Positions 44,727-56,388 of a stretch of DNA of 64,000 bases are shown here, one piece after another. Every line of letters begins with the position of its first letter. Position 1 is the stretch's first letter. The notes beneath the pieces are model-generated. The model made no database searches and was not told the DNA's origin. It worked only from the letters and a program-made list of their open reading frames with translations. A program made the position numbers and the translations under genes. Source of the stretch: Gonocerus acuteangulatus. Taxonomy: Eukaryota > Arthropoda > Insecta > Hemiptera > Coreidae. Location: contig OX328123.1 of NCBI GenBank assembly GCA_946811695.1, forward strand, positions 10,363,698 to 10,427,697, in the 5' to 3' direction.

Positions 44727-44858
44727 TATACATAAATTTTGACCGGGGTCATTTCTGGTGTCTAATAGGTAGGATCGATAAAGATTTGAAGAAATTTTTG
44801 AAAAATGCCGTCATGAGTGCAACCTCAATAGCTACTTTCCTTCGGAGGAAAGTGCTAA
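43731..44858 (+). mobile_element. Helentron-like family 1, copy C (uninterrupted)
   Basis: The most complete copy, 1,128 bp from TCCGTCACGC to GTGCTAA. It holds internal units with runs of C (about 44220-44545), CA and TA microsatellites (about 44660-44722), and the 3' block with hairpin CTTTCCTTCGGAGGAAAG. It is the natural empty site for the mariner and LINE insertions of copy A. No long reading frame. Confidence 0.85.
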
Positions 44859-45407
44859 AATTATACAAGGCCAACTCCTTGCAATATTTATTTATGTATT
44901 TGTGGTTTGAAGAGCTCCGATCCAGCGATGATGATCTGCCCTAACATAATTCTTAAAGATAATAAGAATTAATTTATAAATTATAAACCCAGGATCAGTA
45001 ACAAAGTTAGAAAATTAACAGAAATGTAAAATGAATAAGAAAAGAAATAATAAAAAATAAAATACAAATATTATAAAATAAATGAATAAAATAATTAGTA
45101 ATCATAATGATATTTTTGTATTAGAATAAATGGGAAGTATATTATCCTGAGATAAGAAACTTTGACTTGGCTAAAATTATACGTCTTTGACTTATAATTT
45201 ATATTAATTTGACTTTGTCGTCTGTAAGTACGTCAGTATGGTATCAATGTGTAGGCTCCTGTCTGACAATAGTTCACTTTAGCTACATTATGTCTCACAT
45301 AATGGTTTGTCTTGTCTTCCTTGCAATAGGGAAACTTTCTAAGTAATAATAAATAATATTACCGACACAACGTTTTTGTAAGTTCTCTGTAATTTTGTAT
45401 CAAACGC
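44859..45407. other. No gene seen
   Basis: AT-rich, possible very decayed LINE tail; no firm motif. Confidence 0.35.
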
Positions 45408-45990
45408 TTACATTATCCGATCATCCAATAGCATAAAGATTGTTTGCTTGACAATAATCCGACAAGGAAAAGGTGAAACTGAAATTGCACGCTCATAAAC
45501 GAAATCTTCTTGTGATTTCCGGCTGGTCGTCGGAAAGAGTTGCAGAATAGGCTGATATAACAGGAGGTATTCCATGACCGAATCGATACTGAACGAAAAT
45601 ACCCGAAGATGAGGCGGTAACCTCTGGGAAAACGGAACCTTCCTGAAATAATGGATGTTATGCAAGGAGCGAAGCTCGGCTATTCCTCCGTAGTCTAATG
45701 ATTCGTGACTCATGAAATCATAACAAACTTCATTCTAATTTCTCTTGATCCGTAATCATGCTGGTCAATGTTGTAGAGGTTTACTATAGGACGTAGTAAG
45801 TTGGTTGCCGTGGAGCGGACCCTGTTCGAGTTCCGTAAAGTCGAGAGTTCAAGTCCGTAAGTCCAAATATGTCGGATAATGGTGTAATGGTATATGTTAC
45901 CGGCAAAGTATATAATCAGGCTTTCTATAGAATGCCTAAATCCAGCAGGCAATGTATGAAATAAAGCTTATTTCATACTTTCCCTAGGCA
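45408..45990 (-). pseudogene. Decayed LINE thumb/C-terminal fragment
   Basis: Minus strand HIWTYGLELSTLRNSNRV then ATNLLRPIVNLYNID, similar to the IWTYGIELWG...LRxIVNAPWY block. Frames broken; the 5' part of the interval (45408-45713) has an open frame of no recognised family. Confidence 0.5.
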
Positions 45991-46800
45991 TTCTATAGAA
46001 TGCCTACTGTGCTTTAGGCAAAGTATGAAAGACAGGATTTGTAGCTTGTAGGAGTAACTACCGGCGGTGCGATTGCGGATTTATACCCATGAACATCGCG
46101 TCTGATGATGTATAGGAGAATTAGAAGAATGCCTAAGACGACTTTTGGGCATACGTGCTATGCGTTTCCACTCGCTTAGCTCGCTCAAGAAGATATAAAA
46201 ACCCTAGTTAATCCAACTCGCATAAATTAATAGAATTCTATTAAATTCTGCGAGTTGGATTGACTAGTGTTTTGATATCTTCTTGAGCGAGCGTAGCGAG
46301 CGAAAACGCATAGCACGTATGCCCAAAAGCGACAGCTTACGACAGGTCAGCTACGACAGGTGAGTCTAAATTTCAATTATACTTCTTCATTAAGGATTAT
46401 TGCGCACGTGCATGTTTACAAATACGCTGTTTACGCCGTCTTTTATAGCCTCCATAACAGTGAACTTTAGAGCTTAATAACTTATTTCCTAGTTGAGAGC
46501 AACTTTTTTTTTAACGGATTCGTGTTTAGTGCATCAAAATAAGTTATATTGCAAACTTTGAAGAAAATCGGTGCTGAGGAAGCTTTATTTTAGTGTTTTG
46601 CATTGATTCTGAACACTCAAATTCTACCTGTTGTCATTTCTTTCAAGTATCTAGGTTAAAGTGTACAGAGTATATTCAAAACCTTTTTAATTTTAAACAA
46701 TGCCAAATAAGCAACAGGCATTCTATAGAATACCTACGCATTGTATAGAATGCCTAGGTAATGTGGTAATACGATGTAGAAACTAATACATTCTACACTT
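45910..46800. repeat. Palindromic repeats GGCATTCTATAGAATGCC and family F half-element
   Basis: The 18-bp perfect palindrome GGCATTCTATAGAATGCC at about 45988 and diverged forms at about 45920 and 46710-46760 bracket a family F hairpin. In the hairpin, 46150-46235 and 46240-46325 are near-perfect inverse copies (TCGCTCAAGAAGATATxAAA). A family F arm end follows (46430-46590). Confidence 0.7.
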
Positions 46801-47561
46801 TGCCTAAACCACTCAGTGTGTTGTGATTTTTGAGTAAGGTCTCAAGTAAGACCAGATATAGGATAAATCTATGGATTTTTTCCATCAAAACTGTACAGCA
46901 AAGAGAAACAGAGTTCCTACTGTACATTACGTCCTGTGGAAGATAATTGCGAGAGCTATTATATCATATTGTAAAATATTGCAAGGCAACATCCATTGAA
47001 AACCTATGCATTTAATGAGTGAAGCTAAATCAAGAAAACTCTGAACTAAATTACAAAAGCAAATACCAACGCCTTCGCGCCTCCTCGCGATAATCGATGT
47101 AGAAAACACCATCCGGAAGGTAATTGAACGCACTGAACAAGCAGAGTTCGTTATGTCGGGAATATTTGCGTAACTGGTGTGGGGAGAGAGAGCCAATTAT
47201 AATGGATGAGCTGGAGAAAATTAATTCTTAGCTGAAATTAAGCTGTCACCGGGGGCGAGCGTATTTCAAAATGCCCACCAGCTTCTGGCGTTACTTCTGC
47301 GGAGTAATTACAAGGATATTTATCCATTTATTTATTTAAGGTGCTCTAAAAAATCAAGTTGATATGTTCATATAAATGGTTCATAAAAAATATGATAAAA
47401 ACAATATACAAATAAAAGAGTAAAAAATAAGTTCAAATAAAGTATTTAAAATAACAATGAAAAAATTGTCAAAATAAAGAATAACTTTTTTTTTTATTGC
47501 AAGATAAAAAAAAGTTCCACTCCCAGGAGCTGCGTCATCTTAGCGCGTTTCCATTATTATC
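46801..47561. other. No gene seen
   Basis: Minus-strand open frame 47196-46927 (89 codons) has no recognised features. A family 2 5' end is at 47510-47560. Confidence 0.4.
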
Positions 47562-47837
47562 ATGGGCGTATATAGAAAATAATTTTGGGAGGGGCTGGGA
47601 AAATTTCAGGGGGGCTGAGACCACTTCCGGTTAATGGAATAATAATAATTTAGAACTTGGAATAGTTTTAACCAACTAAAACTTCATTACACACAAAATA
47701 AAATATTTTTTTATGAACTAAGTGATCTTATTTAATTTATTTTTAATAGTTTATGACACATTTTTACCGATCAACTCAAAATTTCGGGGGGGGGGGGGGC
47801 TGGAGCCCCCTCAGCCTCCCCCTTTATATACGGCCAT
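47562..47837. mobile_element. MITE with ATGGGCGTATA ends, copy 2
   Basis: Inverse orientation to 2485-2752; ends ATGGGCGTATATAG and TATATACGGCCAT; G runs near both ends. Confidence 0.65.
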
Positions 47838-47900
47838 GGTTCTTATCCGTAATGAATTTTTTGAAGGTTATAAATATTTTTCTCATTTTCTTACCTTGTT

Positions 47901-48101
47901 TTTTATTTTTATTTTTTTTATTTTTTTTTTTTTTTTTACGGCGCATCTACATCTAGGTCATTAGCGCCGACATCCAGGGTGCAGCGAGGAATTTTACCAG
48001 CGAGCCGTGGGATGATAAAATTCCTGCCGGAGGTTGGGAATCGAACCCACCATCTCCCGCTTATGAATCCAAGGCGCTAGCCATTAGACCAAGGGAGACC
48101 C
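47901..48101 (-). repeat. tRNA-derived SINE family B
   Basis: Minus-strand copy: head GGTCTCCCTTGGTCTAATGG, B box GGTTCGATTCC, tail GATGCGCCGT and A run (T run at left). Flanked by TCTTACCTTGTT (47889-47900 and 48102-48113). Confidence 0.93.
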
Positions 48102-48113
48102 TCTTACCTTGTT

Positions 48114-48901
48114 GTATTTTTTTCTGTTGTGACTGCTTACTTACATGTAAAGTAATGCTTACTTACCTAAAAAAAATGAATATTCAAAACCTACAATATT
48201 CTTGCATCAGCCCAATATCAACTTAATTTTAATCAATATAAAATTAAATCATTGTTTTATGAAATTGTTCTATTCCAAGTAATATCTGCCCTTTTGAAAT
48301 TATTGGATGTTCATGATATTTGCATCATAATATCAACAATAATTTTGATTAACTCAAATATATATATGTACGAAAACCGCAACTATGAAATATAACAAAA
48401 GTAGTCAGCTTGTTATGACCACATGGCGTTTTATAATCCACTTTACCGCTAACAGAACGAGAAAATCACCATTTCCGCAGATCCCTATTTGACCTCAAGT
48501 TGGCGGATGAAGTGACCGCAAGATGTTCTAATGCCAGAACAGATAGGGTTGTTGCGACATACCAGATCTAGGTGTTCTTCAATGGAGATTGAGAGTTTGT
48601 TAAGGAGAACTGTGTTGCGTCTTGTTGGTGCAATCTTCATGGGGTCAGGAAGGTGAGTCTCATACCTCATCATGTTCTGTGTTGCAGTAATATCTCTTCA
48701 AGCAGATACAAACTACAGCTGGATTTCCACGACTTCAGCTGGTCTCATAAGATTCAGAATGAGGTCGCACAGCGGCACCAAACGCCAGATTTTGGGAAAA
48801 CTCCTGTAGGTACTTGACTCTTTCTGATTTTGGCATAATGTTTCATGTATTTTTTGTGCGTCGAATGAGAACACTACGATTTCGAAAGAATAATTACTTT
48901 T
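48114..48901. other. No gene assigned
   Basis: 48460-48720 is less AT-rich and open on the minus strand (PTRRNTVLLNKLSISIEEHL, LVCRNNPICSGIRTS), followed upstream by VFPKSGVWC, a piece also readable at 200-230. Possibly an unknown transposon coding remnant. Confidence 0.35.
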
Positions 48902-49611
48902 GGTAAAAGTTCAGTTTCACGCCCTCCAAACCTATTTCTTTCAAATTTTGCACAATAACGTATTTTGATGCACTAAACACGAACACGATAAAAAAAACGT
49001 CGGATTTAACTAGGAAAGAAGTTATTAAGTACTAAAGTTCACTGTTATGCAGCTTATGAGAGCTAATGTAAACAACTAAATTTGTGACAACTTTAAGGCA
49101 TACATGATATGCGTTTCCGCTCGCTACGCTCGCTCAAGAAGATAACAAAACCTCAGTCAATCCAACTCGCTAAAATGAACAGAATATAATATTAAGCACT
49201 AAAGTTAGGAAGTTTATAAAAACTAGGCGTCATCCGCGCATTTGTAAACACGCGCATGCGCAGATATGTAACATTGGGAAACAGAGAACTCTCATTTGAA
49301 ATGTTCAGAAACCATTTATTCGAAAATATTGTTAATTTTAAGGGCATCCTCACCTGTTGCTTAAGGGCATACGTGCTAAGCGTTTCCGCTCGCTACGCTC
49401 GCTCAAGAAGATAACAAAACCCCAGTCAATCCAACTCGCTATAATTAATAGCTCTCATAACCTGCATAAACGTGAACTTTAGTGCTTAATAACTTCTTTC
49501 CTAGTTAAATCCGACGTTTTTTTATCGTATTCATGTTTAGTGCATCAAAATTCGTTATTGTGCAAAATTTGAAAGAAATCGGTTTGGAGGGCGCGAAACT
49601 GCATTTTTACC
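48902..49611. mobile_element. Fold-back element (family F)
   Basis: 710 bp. Inverted arms of about 170 bp: GGTAAAAGTTCAGTTTC, GCCCTCCAAACC, GATGCACTAAACACGAAC, AACTAGGAAAGAAGTTATTA. The centre holds two copies of CGCTCGCTACGCTCGCTCAA. Confidence 0.85.
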
Positions 49612-49666
49612 TTACTTTTATTATTATTGATTGGTTTATACCGAAGATATTAGCGGTATCTTTATA

Positions 49667-49943
49667 AATTACTAGCTGAATGCCCGTGCTTCGTCACGGC
49701 AGATAAGTAGATTTTTTTAATGCGTTAAATAATGCATCATTAAAATTAACGCTACTACATAATTGTTTGCAGTTTATTATAGCACGGTTCCCGTTATGCT
49801 AAATGTTATTTATCAATTGATAAGTAATCAAAGTATAATGTTTCTTGACAGCGGGGCGCTCCGGGCCAGTGTCAACGAACAGATAACCTAGGGATAACTC
49901 GTTAGCTATAGGTTACAAGTAACAGGAGTCATACCAATACAGG
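49667..49943 (-). mobile_element. Helitron-like 3' end
   Basis: Minus strand GCCGTGACGAAGCACGGGCA then TTCAGCTAG|T: hairpin plus CTAG. Upstream part not delimited; the interval stops at the piggyBac TTAA. Confidence 0.4.
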
Positions 49944-49947
49944 TTAA

Positions 49948-50904
49948 CCCTGGATTGACACCGTGGGGTGAAAAATACCCCACACTTTGTTCTATGGCGT
50001 GTTTCTTAAATTCTGTAAATCATAGAGACTCCCTCCTTCTTCCTAAATAATCGGAAGTGTATTATCTAATACAACCTAATATAAACAACGCCATTTCTCT
50101 GCTAATCGCTGCATGAGAAGGTCGCGAGTTGTGTATGGGGATTTTTTACCCCACGGTGTAGTTAACGTATGTCTTTTTCGCTGATCCGATAAATCTTCAC
50201 GGGTCGATTACTTTCATTTTGCGCCTTTCCAAGTGACAAAATGGCCCGAAAACTGCCCAGAAAAGATTTTCTCTTTGATTTAGACTACCAACTGGTGAAA
50301 GCTCATGTGACAGTTAGTGCCTAACTGGAGAACATACCAAAACCACTGAAGATACTGATGCTTGTTGTTTTGGAAGATGACTCAACTCCTGATGGACCTT
50401 CAACATCTTTCGTTAACTTGGACAAACCCGTGAAATGTTTATTTTGTAAGAGAAGACATTTAGGAAGAGGAAAACGCTATGTTCTGTGAGTGGAAGGGCC
50501 ATGCACACCGATCACCAAAATGTGTTAAATGTTAACGAGTCTCAATTGGACAGAACATTGTATTTTTCTAAAGTTCCTATTTTTTTATGGCTTTTGATCA
50601 TTCTATTTTATTGTTCGTAAACAATATTTTCAGTTTAGTAAAATTTTCACAGGATAATTATTTGGTGTATGGACAATATTGAGTTTTAGGATTCCCTAGC
50701 TATTTTGGGAATTTTAATTAATATTCGACAAATTTATTCCTGTTGGAATTTATTTCTTGATGTTCCTGATCTATAGGTTGCTCTTGTATAGGAAAGCAAA
50801 AGAAAAAATTGAAGTTTATTTATTTTATATATTTTCAAAGTATGGGGTAAAATTTACCCCACGGTGTGATTAAGGTAGATGTCAATGGCAGTGTCAATCC
50901 AGGG
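49948..50904 (+). mobile_element. piggyBac-type element 2, internally deleted
   Basis: 957 bp between TTAA sites (49944-49947, 50905-50908). Ends CCCTGGATTGAC and inverse. Subterminal CACCGTGGGGTG and GGGGTAAAATTTACCCC palindromes. Holds a transposase remnant. Confidence 0.88.
50239..50490 (+). pseudogene. piggyBac transposase C-terminal remnant
   Basis: KLPRKDFLFDLDYQLVKAHV, then after a stop DGPSTSFVNLDKPVKCLFCK and RRHLGRGKRYVL: the tail of a piggyBac transposase with the first CxxC of the zinc domain. Stops interrupt it. Confidence 0.65.
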
Positions 50905-50908
50905 TTAA

Positions 50909-52035
50909 AATTCGTTGTCAATAATAAATGTACGTTAATTTTTTTTTTTTTTTTTTAAATTCTCAGGTGTCATTTGGAAACACCCATTATATTTGCGGGC
51001 ATTACCAAGAAGTGTTCTGACTGGAGATGCTGATGGGTGAGGAGGCTGTGCAAGGGTTCGGGATATTATTACCTCGGATGGAAAACTCTGTGGGGGACAA
51101 GTTGAAATGAAACACAATTAAAATGGTGATTTTGTCCCACATAGCGTAAACTCTATGAGGGACAGTTTATTTCTAGTAATTCAAGGACTGCCATCATAGT
51201 TGAAATTAACCGCAATTAAAAATAGTGCTATGAAATATATACAGTACGGTAACAGCTGTTCTATTATCGTCCTAGCAACGCATGCTGCCTAGGCGAGCAT
51301 GCTCTCTTTTTTTGTTCTTTTTCTTTTTTTTTTGATTGAATTTAAGGCGTGTCAACCGTTGAGGTCATTAACACCAGGCATGTTCCCTTTAAAACTAAAA
51401 ACTTAAGTCCCTCTAAAAATACTTAAAAAATCGAATTTCGAATTGATAATTATTTTTCTTTAATTTTCGAGAGTTTGTGACAACGAACAACAACAATCAG
51501 TATAGATTGAAAATATTTTTTTTACATTCGATACTTTGCATTTTTTTTATTTAAATTTTAACGTCCATTTATTATTAACTACGAATTTTAGGACGGGTTA
51601 TCTATAGGTTACCACCCTTTTCTAGGCAGGATAGGGGTGATGTATTTTCTTTTTTCGAAAGAAAAGCCACCGCCCCTAGTGGGAATCGAAACCACGACCT
51701 TTGGCACAGAGTGTTGATGCTTTGCATTTGTATCAAATGACTCCCTGGGTAAGACCAATTTTTCAACGAAAAAATAAGTGGTATAAAATATTGTTTTCTT
51801 TTTCAAAAAAAAAAAACTGTGAGAAAAAGGTCAACAAAAAAGGTGTTTTGTTAACAGAACTAATAATCAAACGAAAAAACAATATTAGAGCAGTATTCTA
51901 GAAGTAGAAGTTGATTAAAACAAAAAATGAAAATTCAAATGCGATGGAACACCGTCCGTTTGGTTTTTTTTTTGTGTGTTTTTTTTAGCATGAATATGCT
52001 TTAGCGATGACTAAACTAAAAAAAAAACAAAAAAA
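50909..52035. other. No gene; repeat fragments
   Basis: T run at 50940-50956, a block shared with 28850-28990 (51190-51300), a tRNA/B-box-like GTGGTTTCGATTCCCAC on the minus strand at about 51677-51693. No frame. Confidence 0.4.
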
Positions 52036-52180
52036 AACGTTACATAAAGTGTCCGCTGGCGTTTGTGCATGCGCGGTGGCCATGTACGAAAGAAATACTG
52101 CATGTTACATAGGTTTGTCGGGTGGACCTAAAGCATATTTATGTTCCTGAATTTGAGCAAATGGCTCTAAACGATTTTTT
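52036..52180 (-). repeat. Family P repeat, partial
   Basis: GTCCGCTGGCGTTTGTGCAT, GCGCGGTGGCCATGTACG, then GTCGGGTGGACCTAAAGCAT as at 59700-59735. The minisatellite at 52191 begins just after it. Confidence 0.7.
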
Positions 52181-52190
52181 TCCCCCTGCA

Positions 52191-52604
52191 CTACTGAGCA
52201 CCGTGTCCTTCGAGTGTACCTACGGTTGTTATTGGACTGCTGAGCACCGTGTCCTTCGAGTGTACCTACGGTTGTTATTGCACTACTGAGCACCGTGTCC
52301 TTCGAGTGTACCTACGGTTGTTATTGGACTGCTGAGCACCGTGTCCTTCGAGTGTACCTACGGTTGTTATTGGACTACTGAGCACCGTGTCCTTCGAGTG
52401 TACCTACGGTTGTTATTGGACTACTGAGCACCGTGTCCTTCGAGTGTACCTACGGTTGTTATTGGACTACTGAGCACCGTGTCCTTCGAGTGTACCTACG
52501 GTTGTTATTGCACTACTGAGCACCGTGTCCTTCGAGTGTACCTACGGTTGTTATTGGACTGCTGAGCACCGTGTCCTTCGAGTGTACCTACGGTTGTTAT
52601 TGGA
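52191..52604. repeat. 46-bp minisatellite, 9 copies
   Basis: Unit starts CTACTGAGCACCGTGTCCTT and ends GGTTGTTATTGGA; copies begin every 46 bp from 52191 to 52559. Differences are nearly confined to CTACTG/CTGCTG and GGA/GCA. Confidence 0.96.
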
Positions 52605-52675
52605 CTAAAATAATTTGACTATAGAATCTGGTGATCTGAAAACGCAGTGCTAATTACGAATAAAACCCTTATCGT

Positions 52676-52786
52676 CTTTTGTAATGAAGTGTGAAATTTT
52701 CTAGTCGGTATTTCTGGATTGCGTCATGGGGTCAACCTCATAAGCGGATTTCCTCCCTATGGAGGGAGGTACCGCGCTAAAAACGT
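52676..52786 (+). mobile_element. Helentron-like family 2, 3' end fragment
   Basis: TTTTCTAGTCGGTATTTCTG, hairpin CCTCCCTATGGAGGGAGG, terminus ACCGCGCTAA. No TA tract precedes it. Confidence 0.65.
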
Positions 52787-53699
52787 ATTCTGATCTTGGG
52801 AATTCTAAGTGACAGGAGTCATCTTGAATTTCGCCACAAGACGCATAACGAAGGCATGAAATATTAGTAACAAAATACGTTAATTATCTCGATTAATTAA
52901 ATCAGATCGTATTTAATCGATTCTAAAATTATTTGTAAAAAATATACGAAGGACTTTCACCGTTTGGCTCTCCGATTTCAATAGAAAGTTCTTCAAGAAC
53001 ATTTTTTTTTTTTTTTCCTTTTAATTACACAGCCACACACAAAAACAAAAGTACAGACCCAGATAGCAGATCGTGTTTACTATATGTTTTGGAGTCGCTG
53101 AATCAAAATTTGGGGTCAGCAAAACCCCCGGACCCCTTGGTTTAAGCCTAATCCCCCAAAACTGGTAATTTAGGTTATTTTACGCTATAATATTTTTATT
53201 CAAGTCGTTAACCAAAATAAACGTATATGTCCTACATGCTTTCAGTGCTCAAAAATGCAAATTTTTTAAGACCTCGACGAACTCGGTTGTTCTATTAGGA
53301 GCCAAGTTACAGCCTTTAAATATATGGCATTTCTCACAATTTAGTGCGAAATTCACCTGAACTAAGATATTTAAATTTGGTTACATTTGGAGTTAATGAA
53401 GTATTGTGATGGAGATTCGGGGGCTGAGAATGAAAGGCAGCTTGTAAGTAGTAGCGTGTATTGGTAGGACAACTGGCCTGGACGGGATGATAGAGAAGAG
53501 TGGAGAGTGTCGAGGTGTGGAGTCTGGTAGAGAACGAATGAGAGTGAGCTAGGATTTAGCCCAGCCTAAATAGGCAGGTAGGATTGGGGAATCGTGGGAA
53601 TCATAGAGCAATGCAGGTCTCTAGCTGCTGATGGTCAATATTGCTGACTGGTGTCTGGGTTCCATCCTTTCCCATGCTTTTCCTCGCAGTATTAAAAAA
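52787..53699. other. No gene seen
   Basis: Mixed DNA with a family 2 interior scrap on the minus strand (53360-53410). Confidence 0.4.
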
Positions 53700-53895
53700 T
53701 ACGGTATATGTGAAGACGAGGGTTCTAGGCACCGATTATTTTGAAATTTTGCACTATATCGTATTTTGATGCACTAAACACAAGTCCGTTAAAAAAAAAA
53801 AAAAAAATAAATAAATCACTTTCAACTAGGAAAGAAGTTATGAAGCACTAAAGTTCACTGTTATTGAGCTTAAAGTTGTCGTAAACAGCGTATAT
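53700..53895 (+). mobile_element. Family F, single arm
   Basis: TATGTGAAGACGAGGGTTCT, GATGCACTAAACACAAGTCC, AACTAGGAAAGAAGTTATGA; cut by an ATGGGCGTATA-type MITE half at 53895-54022. Confidence 0.65.
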
Positions 53896-54023
53896 AAGGG
53901 GGGCTGCAGCCCCCCCCCCCCCCGAATTTTGATTTGATGGTAAAAATGTGTCGTAAAACCCTTAAAAATAAATTAAATTAATAAGCTCACTTAGTTCATA
54001 AAAAATATTTTATTTTACGTGTA

Positions 54024-54740
54024 ATCCATCCCAGCACCCACTTAACCACATATGCTGATGATATGGCCATTTTTTCTTCTTCTCCTGATCCCGTAACTGC
54101 TTCCTGTCATCTACAAGAACATCTGGAGTCTATCGAGCACTGCAACAAATGGAAAATTAAGGTGAATCCTCAAAAATGCAGCCACATTACATTCACCCTC
54201 AATAAGAGAGCTGCCCACCAGCCGTCATATTTAGCCACGAACTCCCCATATCCAACGAGGTGCGCTACCTGGGTTTATTACTGGACAGTAGACTCACTTG
54301 GAACCCTCACACCCGACTGAAAAGACAGGAACTGAACAGGAGATACGGACTCTTACGATGACTACTGGGACCTTCATCAAAACTGACAATACACAACAAA
54401 CTCATTGTATACAAAACCATAATCCGACCTATTTGGACTTACGGACTTGAACTCTGGGGAACAACTAAAACTTCCAGCATACAGAGAATACAGGCATTCC
54501 AATCCAAAGTCCTTCGCAAAATAGTCAATGCTCCTTTTTACGTTTCCAATAAAACTCTTCATAATGACCTCAACATCCCTTTCCTTCAAGAACTAGCAAA
54601 ATCCCGCTTCCTAACCTTTCATTCTAAATTGTCCTTCCATCCCAATCCCAGAGCACAAACACTTTCCTCCCAAACCCACCCACAAAACCCGCCTAGAAGG
54701 CTCAAGAGACATTGGCCTCGTAAGCAGCTAACTGACTAGT
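54024..54740 (+). pseudogene. Jockey LINE 3' fragment, close relative of 24326 copy
   Basis: HLTTYADDMAIFSSSPDPV ... WKIKVNPQKCSHITFTLN, a frameshift near 54245, then EVRYLGLLLDSRLTW, a TGA at 54358-54360, GLELWGTTKTSSIQRIQAF and PRRLKRHWPRKQLTD. Two lesions at least. Confidence 0.85.
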
Positions 54741-54779
54741 GGAAAAAAAAATATTCCAAACTAGGAAGTGCCAAAATTG

Positions 54780-55009
54780 ATTGGCTCCTTCCATAAGTGT
54801 TATTATCATTATTATTATGTATTTATTTATTTTTTCGTCTTTACTTATTTATTATTTAGTTATTTCCATTTATTTTATTATGATTACCATTTATTCATTT
54901 ATTTATATTTAAATTATTTTGATATTTCTTTTTATTTATTTATTTTTTATTTTATTTTATTTATTTATTTTTACTTTATTTTTTTATTTTTTTACTTTGT
55001 TGTTGATAT
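54780..55009. repeat. TTTA-rich simple sequence
   Basis: About 230 bp made almost only of TTTATTTA-type units. Follows the Jockey fragment. Confidence 0.85.
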
Positions 55010-55144
55010 AATCTTGAATAGGTTTTTTTAGGTCCTTCCAAATTTGCTTGAATGATACTACAGGACGCGAATCATATAAAAACCGATCATTATCTTGTTT
55101 AGGAGAAAGGAAAAAAATAGGTGAAAACCTAAGAATCCGGTCCC
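55010..55144 (-). mobile_element. hAT right-end fragment
   Basis: Matches 16705-16840 (GGTGAAAACCTAAGAATCCG, GTCCCTA|GTCATGAC). Solo terminus. Confidence 0.75.
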
Positions 55145-55961
55145 TAGTCATGACTGTTCTAAGCAAATAGCTATAGTTGCACATGCTCACAAATAAAAAT
55201 TTAAAAAAATAAATAAAAAAAACATTAGGACTGAGGAATCAAAATTATAAGACATAATAATGAAATAAACTATTTATTTCTCAAAATGATTGATAACAAT
55301 ATCACAATACGAATTCAACATGAACATAATAACAAAAACAAAATATAATAAAAAGTTATATAAACCAAGGTACTCAAGGTTAATGCAGTCATAAGAATAC
55401 TATAATTGAAAATTTAAACTAAAAATATTCACTACAAATCTCTATCCCAAAATATTAAAATATCATTCTAAATGAACTGAGCCAGCAGTTTTACTAATAA
55501 ACTAAACAAATTTACAAGTTAATTAGCTAAGGCAGTCAGTAATGAACACATCGTTTATAGTACTGAATCTACTCCATTGACAGAAATAAAACATTCGACA
55601 AATTCAAATAATAAAATGGCTTTTAATTCTTTGTTTATCGTCTAATACATTATGTTTCCGAAAAAATTAATTAAAATGCACTTGTGAATAAAGAACATAA
55701 TCAGGCATTACGATTAAAATGTAAATTTACCAAAACCAAAGCATCTACATTTAATTTCATACTCACACAATTCTTTTTTTTTTTTAATTTTAAACAGAGA
55801 ATTCTCACTACATTTTTCATGAAATTCTTTCAACAAAGTGATAGAAAATTTATTTTTCATCTAGAATAAAGGAGCAAACCTTTAGAAATTATTGGTAATT
55901 GTTATTTGATTTTATAAAATACAACAGTCACTTCAAATCATTCAATTTTTATAAGTATTCA
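55145..55961. other. No gene seen
   Basis: Very AT-rich; no repeat edges recognised. Confidence 0.4.
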
Positions 55962-56244
55962 GGGAATAGTTGGGGTTCGGCTTGGAAAACATTAATACGA
56001 TTTTTGTAAAAATTGATATTAAGGACGTTTTGGCTACTCTTTGGAAGCACAAACAAAATGCAGAATTATTTTCTATTATGTTTATTAATTCTGAATAAAG
56101 AATAAACTATTCTGTTTAATAATTCTGGATTTTAGTTTTGTCTTTCAGCTGGCAAAGGCTACCAAAGAGTAGCCGAAACGTCCTTAATACAGATTTTTAC
56201 AAAATTCGTTTTGATGTTTACTTAGCCAAATCCCAACTATTCCC
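55962..56244. mobile_element. Fold-back MITE downstream of LIPT1
   Basis: Arms of about 85 bp: GGGAATAGTTGGGGTTCGGC and inverse, with ATTAAGGACGTTTTGGCTAC and inverse; centre AT-rich. Confidence 0.8.
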
Positions 56245-56360
56245 TAACTGCTCATCACCTCGACGGCTATCTACACTTCATTTTAAATTTTTATTCTAAT
56301 ATATATATATCAAGGCAAATAATGGTTTTCAATATCACAGGTAATGGAATTTCTCTGCGC

Positions 56361-56366
56361 TTTAAT
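56361..56366 (-). terminator. LIPT1: Possible LIPT1 poly(A) signal ATTAAA
   Basis: ATTAAA on the minus strand 23 nt after the LIPT1 stop; a second candidate AATAAA lies at 56290-56295. Both are before the fold-back repeat at 55962-56244. Confidence 0.45.
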
Positions 56367-56388
56367 TAGAAATGTCAGTTGGCTTGAG

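Noticed and set aside
52191..52604. CRISPR-like array
   Set aside because: The 46-bp units are contiguous with no unique spacers and the genome is eukaryotic; it is a minisatellite.
54768..55031. Phe/Tyr/Leu-rich membrane-like ORF
   Set aside because: Translation of a TTTA simple sequence.
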